Source of the DNA: Dendrophyllia cribrosa
Lineage: Eukaryota > Cnidaria > Anthozoa > Scleractinia > Dendrophylliidae
Assembly: GCA_024195265.1 (NCBI GenBank)
Contig: JAJLRJ010000009.1
Span: 9,728,791-9,792,790 of the forward strand
Direction: 5' to 3'
Length of the DNA: 64,000 nt
Within the stretch, counting starts at the first letter, position 1. Each line of letters opens with the position of its first letter. The notes under the pieces were generated by a model. It did not search any database. It saw only the letters and a program-made list of their open reading frames with translations, and was not told the DNA's origin. Both the position numbers and the translations under genes were made by a program. Below are positions 11,373 through 20,424 of the stretch, piece by piece.

Positions 11373-11861
11373 TTACTCGGAAGTGAATTTTTTATCATAC
11401 TGTTTCTCGAATTTATCAGCAAGAGGACAAAGATCGATGATTATTTCATCAATCAGCCTCATTTCATTTATAAATGCGGTATGGTTAAATTGATTTCCTC
11501 TTAAACAAGACCGTAAATCAACTAATACTTTTTCATATGTTGTGTATGCAAATTTAGACATTTCTATTTTTCTTTTATAGTTTTTAATTTCGCTGTATGT
11601 CTTAATCAATAAACCACTACCACTAATTACTCCTAAAATAATAGGGTTTAATGTTATTGAACCAGCTATTGTACCAATGGATATTAAAGAAACTGATGAT
11701 AAATTAACAGCTAAATTCAATCTCTTGAAATATTTGTAAGCCTTCTTATAGCACCAAAAACGCTTGTGATAAAATCGATATAATGCTTTGATTTCAGATA
11801 GTTTCTCTTTACTAATGCTTTTATCAATATGATTAAAATTGAAGATGTCTGTTTTAGTCAT
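11373..11861 (-). CDS. Two-transmembrane protein (SLATT-like architecture)
   Basis: This 162-aa protein has a charged N-terminal helix (residues 18-48), two adjacent hydrophobic segments (about 49-69 and 71-88) joined by the short turn TLNP, and a cytosolic C-terminal helical region. This layout resembles SLATT-type 2-TM proteins, but I see no diagnostic residue, so the likeness is architectural only. It is very strongly conserved in provirus B (43270-43758), which suggests selection. It probably acts in a membrane late in infection. It faces the VLTF3-like gene tail to tail. Confidence 0.6.
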   Translation of the reverse strand: MTKTDIFNFNHIDKSISKEKLSEIKALYRFYHKRFWCYKKAYKYFKRLNLAVNLSSVSLISIGTIAGSITLNPIILGVISGSGLLIKTYSEIKNYKRKIEMSKFAYTTYEKVLVDLRSCLRGNQFNHTAFINEMRLIDEIIIDLCPLADKFEKQYDKKFTSE

Positions 11862-11879
11862 ATATATTATATATTTAGA

Positions 11880-12281
11880 TTATATTTTAGGATTTGAAAT
11901 AAGACAATATAATACATCACTTATTTGGCCCATTATTGGAGATCTTTTTATTTTCTTCGGTATTGAAAGGCAGCAATATGTGTATCCAGGCCCCTTTTCA
12001 TAGTCATTGTAAAATCTTCCAAATGCATCATGAAAAATAGCATGTTTAATTAAAAATTGGTAATTGGTATTTAGAGTACAAGAACCTGGTCCTATTAATC
12101 CAATGTCAGAGTGTTTTTCTAATATTTGGTTAAATGATATTGGCTTATTCAAATAGTTAACGTACAAAAATTGATATATTAAAGCCGATTTTAATATTTC
12201 ATCTTTAGTATTAGGATGTAGGTTTTTTTGGGTTGTGAAAAATTTATTACAAAAATTAATTGACTGTGCAAGAATTGACAT
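11880..12281 (-). CDS. Conserved Polinton protein, unknown function (133 aa)
   Basis: A mixed helical small protein with cysteines at residues 11, 68, 103 and 104. It ends KKIKRSPIMGQISDVLYCLI and then SNPKI. The provirus B counterpart (42841-43173) is nearly identical but has a TAA where this protein reads KIKRSP, so this copy is the intact one. It sits between the 2-TM gene and the fibre gene on the same strand, separated by about 20-30 AT-rich bases, as in a late gene run. I do not recognise a family. Confidence 0.55.
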   Translation of the reverse strand: MSILAQSINFCNKFFTTQKNLHPNTKDEILKSALIYQFLYVNYLNKPISFNQILEKHSDIGLIGPGSCTLNTNYQFLIKHAIFHDAFGRFYNDYEKGPGYTYCCLSIPKKIKRSPIMGQISDVLYCLISNPKI

Positions 12282-12313
12282 TTATATATATCAATATATT
12301 AGATAATTATATA

Positions 12314-14458
12314 TTAAAACTCTTCAAAAAGTACACTGATATGGCAATTATAAGGTGCATATGTAATATGATCAATTGATATTAATTTGATTCGTACAAC
12401 TGTATCTTCATTGAAATTGATAACTGATGACGCTATATTGAAAGTGTAATAAATTTTATTCGATGCTTTATTCCAATTTTGGGGTCCAAAAGAATTGTTA
12501 CCGATCAATATAACCATTTTTTTGTATCCTTCAGGCGGTTTATCGTCCAATATTATCAACCATAATTTTACTATTTTCAAATTAGTTACCGCAATAAATG
12601 ATGATGAACCGTTGAATATGATATCATTAGTGTTCTTATTTTTCATATAATTGCCTAAAAATATGAATTTTTGTTTCTTTATAGGTAAACCAATTATGTT
12701 TCTACCATTTAAATCAATATCAGTCTCCATAACCATTTTTCCATTTTCAATTACAAAAACAGTATCAAATACATCTGGATCGACACTCGAAACATGTCCT
12801 TTAACACCATAAACGATTAGATGTGCTTTCTTTGTATTCCCTTTTGTTATTCTTCCATGAAGATCTATCATTATATATTCAGGTGGAGAGACCCGCCATT
12901 TGTGTAAATGAACAATGCTTTTCGTATATCCTTCAGTGTTGAAAATCTTTGTTGTTTACTGACCGATGCTGATAACTGTTGAGACAACAGTGACAGATGT
13001 TGAACTAATATGAGCTTTATCTGGAACAAAAAACTCGATTACCAAAGTGAACTCACCTTGAGGAAGTTTGTATGCATTGAAACCTATCCTTGACCTGAAG
13101 TCATCATTATTGTCTGTTGTAAGTGTTATATCATAGGCTTTCTTATTGATTTGGTGAGGTGATGCAGCAAAATTGATAATACCATTAACAACTATATTAC
13201 TTTCTGAGGAGCTCTCATCTACATCTTCCATTAGATATCTGAAAACATCTTTCAATGTAGATGGAGTTATGTGTGACTTGTTTACATAACTCTTATAATC
13301 ATCCGTTATTCGTGTGTACAAGTTTGTATTGGAATCATTGAGTTCGGTGTTGAAGAATGAAACATTTATAGCAGCGTCATTCTCATTTGGTTTAGGAGTT
13401 GCTAGATTAACAATCTTTTTATCTCCCATATCAAGATCGCTGGAAATAGTTTTATCAAGTTTGAGTGTTTCTAAATTATTTATTGCATTCGTATTTTGAT
13501 TTATTCTTGTGTTGTTATCACCAGTTTTTGTGTCAACATATCCTTTATTTGTAGCGTGATCAATTGCTATTGGATCTTTTACATTGAAGATCGTATTTTT
13601 ATTCATATCAAGGCCCGTTTCCATCATCAACATCTCCTTACGGCTAAGAAATACGTTTTTGCAATCGTTATATGATACCAGATTATTATATGAAGCCGCT
13701 AGTTGAAGATATGTTTGGGGCTTCGATTTAGTGATATTGTATTGTTCTTTCAGATTGATATCTTGATTGATATCTTGAGTATGTGGAATAGTACTTACTT
13801 TATTATCAACGTATGCTTTATTGGTGGAATCATTAGGGTCTACCGGTGGTTTGACATTAATAATCCTAGTATTCTTAGCATCATAATGGGTACCATCGTG
13901 ATTCAGGAATATCCTCTTACCGTGGTATAGGCTGAAACAATCGTTATCACCACCTGTTTGAATATTGGTGATAGAATGATAATTAGCATCTAGATGGTTA
14001 TTCAGGACTATCTGTTGATCTTTTAGATAGGTATTTGCCTTATCAGCTTTTTTATCATTATGTTTCTTCAATGTGATCATATTCACTGATGAAAGATCTT
14101 GATTTTCATCGGTATCTAGATTGGTAATCAGTTTTTGATCCATATCAATTTCACCAGGAAGAATTAATTTATTTCCTCTTAAATCAAGATCTCCCGTCAT
14201 GTGATTTTCGCCATTCAACTATAATACTTCATATTTACCTGGTTTAGTTAGTAATCCAACATCTAATTGATGCTTGGTAATTGCATCTCTGTCATTACCC
14301 CCTTCCTTTAGATTGACAAGTTTTTTATTCTGCATATCATAGTTATTGTTTGGATCCAACTTGAGTCCACTACTTGCTTGAATTTTTTGGCTAATGATTC
14401 TAATATATTCAGAAATGTCAATATTTGTGAATTTCTTAAGGTTATTAAATATGCCCAT
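12314..14458 (-). pseudogene. Fibre gene with two in-frame stops
   Basis: One continuous frame of about 714 codons is broken only by a TAG (14219-14221) and a TAA (12956-12958). Provirus B has sense codons at both places in an open gene. The protein is built of repeats such as LDLRGNKLILPGEIDMDQK and GLDMNKNTIFNVKDP followed by NKGYVD. This is the LDM..N.I.NL..P..DAVNK.YVD pattern of phage and adenovirus-like trimeric fibres. A globular C-terminal domain (about 185 aa) follows the second stop and is almost identical to B. The N-terminal ~80 aa differ from B and lack its collagen-like stretch. Stop-codon readthrough is possible but less likely than mutation. Confidence 0.75.
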
Positions 14459-14476
14459 CTATATTATGATATTACA

Positions 14477-15112
14477 TTAGATTACTTCATCAAAATTCTT
14501 CTTCACACTTTTATTTTCTTTGTCCACAAACAGAAATTCATAGGGCCCTAATTTATTGAACAAACCAGGGTCTATTAAGTTTTCTTTGGCAATGAGATTC
14601 AAATGGTTTTTGGTAGTAGGAGGGTACAACATCATATGACTGCAGTTTAATCTAAGTTTCTGCGGAATATCATAGTAACTCTGGCTTAAATAAATTGGGC
14701 TTATCTTATGGTGGCGTCCATCTGTGAAGTTGTTGGCAATTTTATTTTGTATTTTATCAGGTGCATTAATTAGATCATCAAAAATGACAATTTTACGGTT
14801 GTTGTTGGGATATTCTGAAGTGTCTTTAATATCATCAGATGATCCAATTTCTAATACAGGATAACCAACCTTATCAGATATTTTATTCATCAATGTTTGT
14901 AGATCTTGTATTTTTTCCTGATGATGATTTGGTGTGTATAAATATATCTTATCATAATACATCAGTGGTGATCTTAACATATGCATAAGAGCATTTGTCT
15001 TTCCACATCGACTTTGTCCTGTAATAATCATTCTAAAATCTTCGTCTAAAAAATTGTTTAATCTTTTTTTTAATTCATCATTTCTATTTGTATCGTAATT
15101 CGGAATTTTCAT
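14477..15112 (-). CDS. A32/FtsK-type genome-packaging ATPase
   Basis: This 211-aa P-loop ATPase of the FtsK-HerA superfamily packages DNA into capsids in Polintons and related viruses. Visible motifs are Walker A GQSRCGKT (residues 32-39), Walker B KIVIFDDL, the sensor-like segment IYLSQSYYDIP, and a conserved RLNCSH. Length is normal for the family. It starts divergently from the virion block at 15246, sharing a ~130-bp promoter region. The provirus B homologue is frameshifted and much more divergent than the flanking genes. Confidence 0.92.
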   Translation of the reverse strand: MKIPNYDTNRNDELKKRLNNFLDEDFRMIITGQSRCGKTNALMHMLRSPLMYYDKIYLYTPNHHQEKIQDLQTLMNKISDKVGYPVLEIGSSDDIKDTSEYPNNNRKIVIFDDLINAPDKIQNKIANNFTDGRHHKISPIYLSQSYYDIPQKLRLNCSHMMLYPPTTKNHLNLIAKENLIDPGLFNKLGPYEFLFVDKENKSVKKNFDEVI

Positions 15113-15245
15113 TATATAAAATATGTTAGATAATAAATATAAGTGTTGTTTTTACACATATTTATAAATATAAGTGTTGTTTTTACACATATTTTTAAAG
15201 ATAAGTGTCATTTCGACAGATAAATTATGTAACATATTTTATATA
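15113..15245. promoter_or_regulatory. Divergent promoter region with GTGT..ACAC direct repeats
   Basis: A ~29-bp unit containing GTGTTGTTTTTACAC is present twice (about 15132-15192), with a third, partial GTGTCATTTCGACA. It lies between the leftward ATPase and rightward virion genes. TATATAAT-like boxes lie at both edges. In provirus B the same position holds six shorter repeats, GTGTTGTACACC. Confidence 0.65.
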
Positions 15246-16352
15246 ATGAATATTGACAGAATTAAAAAATATGCTGATTCAGAATATGATAGCTATAAAA
15301 TTGTCAAAGCAGTTACTGAATCAAAAAATGAAATAAAAAATAAGGAAGGAGGGCGTGATATTGTAATGAGTGATTATTTTAAGACATTACGAGAGCCATT
15401 GATTGAAAAACAGAAAAAAACAGATGAGAAACAGGATCAACTAATTGAACAACTACGGGGAAATCAATTAGCTTTAACAAAGGGATTTCAGGATATAATT
15501 GAATCGAATAAAGACATAATAACATTACAACATGAGCTACCCCAAATAGATTACCAACCAGAACAAAAATCAAGAAAAGATCCGACATATTTTAATATTG
15601 ATAACCGATTTAATAAAGATGATAAAATTGTTTTAAACAAAAACAATTTGACAATGCCCTCACAATTATTATCATTGTCTCCCCAAAAATTATTGGAAGA
15701 AAAGAAAAAATCTGCCGAATTAGCAATGGACTTGGGCAGAAATAAAAAGGGCAAGAGTGGAGAAGTTAAGGCGGAATATACTAATGAAATAGGCGTTCTT
15801 CGAAAATATAGGGATACGATCTCAGACGTATTAAAGTCGTTTGAGTATAGACAAAAAGGTGAGGGTATTCGAATATATAAACAACCAAAAAGAAATGCTT
15901 TCAAAATAAATAGTAATCAATATGGTGGCCTTCTTATTGATGTCTCAAAATTGATGAATGAAATGAAGCTGAATGCATATCATGGTGGTAAATTGGTTTA
16001 TGAAGCTGATGCTGATAAATCACTCATAAATATGCTAACTAAAAGATATAATCCCAAAACAAACTACAGTCTGAATGCTGTAAAGATTTTTAACGATCTT
16101 AATATGCTCAGTAATATTGGACCACACAAATCATCTGGTAAGTCCAGAATGATTGGATCAAGTGTTATGTATTATCAAGATCCAAAGCAATTGGCTGATC
16201 GCATGAAAATAATAATTGGTTCAATGGTAGCTGGAAACAATAGTCCAGTGTTGCGAAATGACTTATCACAAATCAATGATGAATTAATGAAAATAGGGGC
16301 TATTGACAGAACAATGCATGAGAAATTATACAATAAATATATAAGCATATAA
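15246..16352 (+). CDS. Coiled-coil virion-block protein, first gene of late operon
   Basis: This 368-aa protein starts at ATG 15246, just after a TATATAAT box. The N-terminal ~110 residues are charged and helical (coiled-coil like, EKQKKTDEKQDQLIEQLRGN). A basic middle region contains KGEGIRIYK and YGGLLIDV. The C-terminus (about 60 aa, from YYQDPKQLADRMKIIIGS to LYNKYISI) matches the same region of the provirus B gene at 38669-39682, although the rest is highly divergent. Position before the penton gene (4-bp gap) suggests a structural or assembly role. Function is unknown. Confidence 0.6.
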   Translation: MNIDRIKKYADSEYDSYKIVKAVTESKNEIKNKEGGRDIVMSDYFKTLREPLIEKQKKTDEKQDQLIEQLRGNQLALTKGFQDIIESNKDIITLQHELPQIDYQPEQKSRKDPTYFNIDNRFNKDDKIVLNKNNLTMPSQLLSLSPQKLLEEKKKSAELAMDLGRNKKGKSGEVKAEYTNEIGVLRKYRDTISDVLKSFEYRQKGEGIRIYKQPKRNAFKINSNQYGGLLIDVSKLMNEMKLNAYHGGKLVYEADADKSLINMLTKRYNPKTNYSLNAVKIFNDLNMLSNIGPHKSSGKSRMIGSSVMYYQDPKQLADRMKIIIGSMVAGNNSPVLRNDLSQINDELMKIGAIDRTMHEKLYNKYISI

Positions 16353-16356
16353 TATA

Positions 16357-17118
16357 ATGGATGTAAATAGAGTTTTAGTTTTCAAATCAATAGATGCTAA
16401 AAAACAAAACCAAAATAATAAACCAGGTAATTTCACTGTAAAGTTCATTCCTGAATTAATTTTAGATGACAACAAACAATACTATATGGCATTAGATCAT
16501 CTCAGTATGACTGCAAGTTGGCATAACATACGACCAGAATATTATAACAACCAATTAAAGATCTCAAAAAACAAAGGCACTTCTTGGCAAACAATAACAT
16601 TCCCACCAGGTATTTATGACTATGATGATATAAATCAATATATTCACAATGAAATTGGAAAACTCATGCAAAAGGAGACTTATGGAATTGATATATTATT
16701 TGACCTTACAACATATAAGGTTTTCATAATGTTGGATGAAAACTATTGGATTGATTTCAAGAATAGCGGAAACTTTGCAGATTTACTGGGTTTCGATAAA
16801 ACAGGGATATTGAAAGTGAGTTCTTATGGACCCCAATTTCCTAATATCAGCAACAGTATTGATAACTTATACATAAGAACTTCTCTTCTAAGTAATTCAA
16901 TCGTTTCAGGAAGGTTATCAGACGTGCTTTTTACCTTCTCAACGAATACAAAAACAAGATCTCTACCATTTGAAATACAACCAATGAATTATCTTTGGAA
17001 TAAAATAAATACAAAAGTACTATCTGAAGTTACTTTTTATATCACAGACGACGAAAACAGGGAGGTTGACTTAAATGGAATTGATATATCTTTAACCGTT
17101 GTGATAAAAGAAGCTTAA
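16357..17118 (+). CDS. Penton / minor capsid protein (single jelly roll)
   Basis: This 253-aa protein is of the Polinton penton type, which forms the five-fold vertices of the capsid. Supporting features are its beta-rich sequence, the segment TFPPGIYDYDDINQYIHNEI (the LP.G.Y....I...I pattern), the LLGFDKTGIL motif shared with the B copy, and its position just before the major capsid gene. Length fits the family (about 250 aa). The frame is open from ATG to stop. The provirus B counterpart has two stops. Confidence 0.8.
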   Translation: MDVNRVLVFKSIDAKKQNQNNKPGNFTVKFIPELILDDNKQYYMALDHLSMTASWHNIRPEYYNNQLKISKNKGTSWQTITFPPGIYDYDDINQYIHNEIGKLMQKETYGIDILFDLTTYKVFIMLDENYWIDFKNSGNFADLLGFDKTGILKVSSYGPQFPNISNSIDNLYIRTSLLSNSIVSGRLSDVLFTFSTNTKTRSLPFEIQPMNYLWNKINTKVLSEVTFYITDDENREVDLNGIDISLTVVIKEA

Positions 17119-17140
17119 TTTATATACACTCACTATATAG

Positions 17141-17512
17141 ATGGAACGAAGAGAAAGAGATCCAGATACTGGAGATTACATTATTCAAGGTGAAGGAATA
17201 TTTGATGTTTTCAAAAATGTTGGAAGTAAGATAGCTTCAAAACTTGCAAGCAAAACAGCTAAACAACTTGCTAAAAAGGGTGCTGAAAAGTTGATAGAAA
17301 AGGGGTCGGAAAAAATAGGTGAAAAAACAGGTCAGCTTATTGGTGACAAAATTTACAATAAATTTAGTGATAAAACAAACGAGCCAAAAATAACGAATGA
17401 AACAAAAGGTGATGAAATAATCAAACTTTTACAAAAAGAAAATGAGCAACAGGCTCAAGATACTGACAAATATCAATATATTAAAGATGTTTATAATGAT
17501 TTACTATTATAA
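17141..17512 (+). CDS. Small basic amphipathic core/minor capsid protein
   Basis: A 123-aa protein starting MERRERDPDTGDYIIQGEGI, followed by a long alanine/lysine-rich helix (residues 22-75) with heptad-like KLASKTAKQLAKK. IQGE|G at residues 15-19 fits the adenain cleavage consensus (M/I/L)xGx|G, as in adenovirus pVI/pX-like proteins. It lies between penton and major capsid genes, as does the B copy (37485-37883). It may bind DNA or the inner capsid. The exact role is inferred from position and composition. Confidence 0.6.
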   Translation: MERRERDPDTGDYIIQGEGIFDVFKNVGSKIASKLASKTAKQLAKKGAEKLIEKGSEKIGEKTGQLIGDKIYNKFSDKTNEPKITNETKGDEIIKLLQKENEQQAQDTDKYQYIKDVYNDLLL

Positions 17513-17540
17513 TGATTTTTTATCTAAACTAATAATATAT

Positions 17541-18851
17541 ATGAACGGAAATTTTCGAAGTCCAGAATTTGTTAAAAGATATGAATATGCATATTATGAT
17601 TTACAAACACCTTTGAATGCTAATATTGGGGCAAATAATCGACAAACAAAAGATAATTACATGTTTGTAATAGATAATAGCTCAGAGGCTAACCCAATAG
17701 ACTGGTATAATGCATATATTGAAGTCAATTTCAAGCTTCTTCAGTTAGATCAAGATCAAGATGGAGCCGGCGTCGGTGCCGGAGTGGGAAATGGAAATTT
17801 ATTTTGTACAACAACAAACGGTAACACCTTCATCAGAGAAATACAAGTTGAATGTAATGGTATAAGTGTATATAACAACACAAAAGCCAATGAATCATCG
17901 AATGTTCTATCACTTTTAAAATACACTAAAGAATATGCCAATACAGTTGCTAAAGACAATTTCTTTTATTTAGATACTTCGACTGGAACAGCTGAACCAA
18001 GAACAGCTCAAGCATTGTACAACCAAGGATTCGCGACGCGAAAAATTCTTACAGACGCAGGCAGTGAGAACAAAATATCTATCCCATTGAATATATATTC
18101 GTATTTTGCTGCATTCAAAAAGAATCTTCATCCAAATATAAAAATGAACATTTTAATCCGATTGGAAAATGATAACAATATTATATTTCGTAGCAATGCT
18201 GCTCCTGATTCAAAAGTTTTGATGACTAAATTCAGATTATGGTGCCCTAAACTTATTTTCAATGGTAGTGGTATGCGTCAATATCTGGAAAACTATCTGA
18301 AACCAAAAACTTGGATATACTTGAGAGAGCATTATGAAATAAATCAAACTGCGGCTGTGAGTTCATTTTTCAGAATTAGTACAGGTATAAGAAGACCAAG
18401 ACATGTTTTTCTATGGGTGAATCCAACAGCTTCATATAATAATCAAGAAGCTAATATATTTACATTCAAGACATTCAGTATAGGTGCAAATAACAGAGTT
18501 TTCAGTAAAGCTCAGCTTGAAATGAATAATAGCATATATTATCCTCAACTTGAATTGTCAGCTAATGAAGAGAGTAGATTATACAGAACACTTACGAGCT
18601 ATAGTTCTGCTTACAATGACTTTCTTAGTGGGTCATTAATTGATAGAAGTAATTTCAGAAATTTGTTTGGAATGATTTATTTCGACCTAAGAAATCAAGA
18701 GGAAGACACAAAAGATTCTGTTGTATCATTAACTTTTCGATATGAACTTAATGGTGTAAATGCAACTAACTATACTTTGAATGCTCTTGTTCTTCATGAA
18801 AAAGAGATCGAATTATACACAAGCAGCGGCAAACTACTTATTAAAGCATAA
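17541..18851 (+). CDS. Major capsid protein (double jelly roll)
   Basis: A 436-aa major capsid protein of the Polinton double-jelly-roll type, which builds the hexon-like capsid lattice. I chose the ATG at 17541, directly after the TATA-like ATAATATATATG. Upstream codons in this frame overlap the previous gene. Family-like features are the N-terminal FRSPEFVKRYEY, a DWYNAYIEVNFKL strand shared with B (DWYNAYYEVQFQV), a central LWCPKLIFNG / LLWVPKLTPK segment, and a C-terminal LTFRYELNG / LIFRYRLSQ strand. It is highly divergent from the B copy although integrase and PolB are nearly identical. Confidence 0.85.
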   Translation: MNGNFRSPEFVKRYEYAYYDLQTPLNANIGANNRQTKDNYMFVIDNSSEANPIDWYNAYIEVNFKLLQLDQDQDGAGVGAGVGNGNLFCTTTNGNTFIREIQVECNGISVYNNTKANESSNVLSLLKYTKEYANTVAKDNFFYLDTSTGTAEPRTAQALYNQGFATRKILTDAGSENKISIPLNIYSYFAAFKKNLHPNIKMNILIRLENDNNIIFRSNAAPDSKVLMTKFRLWCPKLIFNGSGMRQYLENYLKPKTWIYLREHYEINQTAAVSSFFRISTGIRRPRHVFLWVNPTASYNNQEANIFTFKTFSIGANNRVFSKAQLEMNNSIYYPQLELSANEESRLYRTLTSYSSAYNDFLSGSLIDRSNFRNLFGMIYFDLRNQEEDTKDSVVSLTFRYELNGVNATNYTLNALVLHEKEIELYTSSGKLLIKA

Positions 18852-18940
18852 ATTAATTATGTTGTTACAATATTTATAGTTTTTTAATTAAACATGTTTT
18901 GTAATTATCAAAATTATATAACATATATTATATACAAAAT

Positions 18941-19777
18941 ATGACAACTTATTATGAATATGGTGTGAAATTATCTCAAGGACAAAAACAAAAATTAGCA
19001 AAAGCATATGAAACAAATTCACCAATAACAATTCGATTAGCTAAAAATGAGTTGATGGGAAGCGATGGACTGAATTTAACTAAAACACAGATAAATAAAA
19101 TCAAAAAAGCGATAAAAAATGGAGTTGGTGTAGATATTAAGATTTCAAAAACACAGATTAGAAAATCAGTTAAATATGGCGGTTCTTTATGGTCTAGTTT
19201 AATTTCACTTGGAACAAAAATGCTTCCAATGGCCACCAAATTAGTATCAAAAGCGGCACCAGCTTTAGCTACTGGGGCTTTATCTGCTCTAGGATCTTTG
19301 GGAATTGATAAAATTTTTGGAAAAGGTATTCAATCTGGTGGTTTCTTAATACCAGATTCAAAAATACAGCAATTGATTAAGTATAAACACCTTTTAACTA
19401 AAAAACAAAAACAAGACATTTTAGCTGCTATTCAAAATGGAGGACAAGTATTCATTCAACCATCACAAAAACAAAGAGGTGGTTTTTTGGGGACGATCCT
19501 AGCATCTATTGGTATTCCAATGTTGTTGAATGCATTAACAGGAAAGGGTTTAAGTATACCAAAAAAGAAAGCATCTGGATTAACAGTTTCACCTAAACGT
19601 GGAATGATGATGCCTTATTATCCACCACCATTTTATGGAAACTGGCCCTCAAATACTATAGGTATGGGAGCAAAAAAAAAAGTCAAAACAAAAACAAAAA
19701 AGGGAGAGGGCCTATTACTAGGCAAAAACAGTCCTTTTACAAAGTTAGGAATACCAATTCTAGGAGATATCCTGTAA
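18941..19777 (+). CDS. Minor virion protein with repeated GG motifs; likely frameshift donor
   Basis: This 278-aa protein has three related modules of the form LTxxQxxxIxxAIxNGxxVxI (about residues 11-34, 46-75, 151-178). They are followed by GG motifs (KYGGSL, IQSGGFL, QRGGFLG) that resemble adenain (M/I/L)xGG|X sites. Hydrophobic segments lie at about 95-122 and 183-200. The C-terminus is lysine-rich, then KGEGLLLGKNSPF, a motif shared exactly with provirus B. The 3' end overlaps the protease frame (-1), with slippery A runs at 19672-19681 and 19696-19702. It is probably a capsid-internal, membrane-active or DNA-binding protein, comparable in position to adenovirus minor capsid proteins. 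Function is not established. Confidence 0.6.
   Translation: MTTYYEYGVKLSQGQKQKLAKAYETNSPITIRLAKNELMGSDGLNLTKTQINKIKKAIKNGVGVDIKISKTQIRKSVKYGGSLWSSLISLGTKMLPMATKLVSKAAPALATGALSALGSLGIDKIFGKGIQSGGFLIPDSKIQQLIKYKHLLTKKQKQDILAAIQNGGQVFIQPSQKQRGGFLGTILASIGIPMLLNALTGKGLSIPKKKASGLTVSPKRGMMMPYYPPPFYGNWPSNTIGMGAKKKVKTKTKKGEGLLLGKNSPFTKLGIPILGDIL
19696..19723 (+). promoter_or_regulatory. Putative -1 frameshift signal (minor virion protein to protease)
   Basis: The heptamer A AAA AAG (19696-19702) is correctly phased in the 278-aa frame. It is followed by 7 nt and a perfect stem GCCTA-TTAC-TAGGC (19710-19723). A second run of ten A (19672-19681) offers A AAA AAA. The protease frame is -1 and open from before this point. 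Provirus B has A AAA AAC at the matching place. Confidence 0.6.
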
Positions 19778-20238
19778 AACCAAAGTTCAGAGATATTCCT
19801 CTTTCAAATATTGATTTATTAAAATGGATTAAATATTTAAAAATAACCAATTTTAATGGTATTTATTCGAGGGATAGTTTGGATCATATCCACAAAATAG
19901 GATCTTGTATCATTAATCTTGATGATAAAATAGGTCCTGGTACACATTGGGTAGCACATTATAATAATATGAATGATAAGACTATATATTACTTTGATAG
20001 TTTTTCGTTACCTCCACCACAGAACTTGGTTGATTATGCTAAAAAATTGAAATTGAAGTATATATACAATTATGGTTATCCTATCCAAGATATCAAATCA
20101 GTTAGATGTGGATATTATTGTTTATATTTTTTGGATAACATTTATAAAAAATCATTTTATGATTGTATAAAAGTATTCAAATTAAATAACCAACAGTATA
20201 ATGAACGATTTATTGAAAACTATTTCAAAAATATCTAA
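19702..20238 (+). CDS. Adenain-like cysteine protease (-1 frame, no AUG)
   Basis: This is a C5-type cysteine protease that would process virion proteins. Catalytic features are GTHWVAHY (His), IYYFDSF (Asp) and RCGYYCLYFL (Cys). The frame carries conserved residues upstream of the His (KPKFRDIPLSNIDLLKW), shared with provirus B, yet contains no ATG until after the His. The first ATG (in YNNMND) would remove the active site. I therefore place the start at the frameshift heptamer of the preceding gene. Splicing or a non-AUG start (a TTG lies at 19879) are alternatives. It is followed at 20252 by a zinc-ribbon gene. Confidence 0.85.
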   Translation, partial: GRGPITRQKQSFYKVRNTNSRRYPVKPKFRDIPLSNIDLLKWIKYLKITNFNGIYSRDSLDHIHKIGSCIINLDDKIGPGTHWVAHYNNMNDKTIYYFDSFSLPPPQNLVDYAKKLKLKYIYNYGYPIQDIKSVRCGYYCLYFLDNIYKKSFYDCIKVFKLNNQQYNERFIENYFKNI

Positions 20239-20251
20239 TTATATTATATAA

Positions 20252-20410
20252 ATGGTAGAAAGTTATTGTGTAAAACAAGGAAAGGACACTGAATGTGTGC
20301 CAGGAAGTGAAAGTTATATGAAAACTAAAAATGGACGCACCATAATGAAATGCAAATGTGAAGAATGTGGTATAACAAAGAGTAAATTTGTAAAAAATGG
20401 GGGAAACTAA
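20252..20410 (+). CDS. DUF5679-like small zinc ribbon protein (52 aa)
   Basis: It starts MVESYCVKQGKDTECVPGSE and has a second CKCEECG cluster near residues 35-41. The pattern YCVK...T..KNGR....C.ECG is that of DUF5679-type ribbons found in many viruses. The ATG lies 13 bp after the protease stop. The provirus B homologue is at 34618-34782. Function is unknown; DNA or protein binding is likely. Confidence 0.7.
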   Translation: MVESYCVKQGKDTECVPGSESYMKTKNGRTIMKCKCEECGITKSKFVKNGGN

Positions 20411-20424
20411 ATAGCCAGTCAGAG

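Noticed and set aside
19672..19681. Ten-A run read as a sequencing artefact that splits one gene
   Set aside because: The upstream protein continues to a conserved end (GKNSPF..LGIPILGDIL against GIPLLGAIL) in both elements, and B shows the same -1 relation. The two frames are therefore real and overlapping, not one broken gene.
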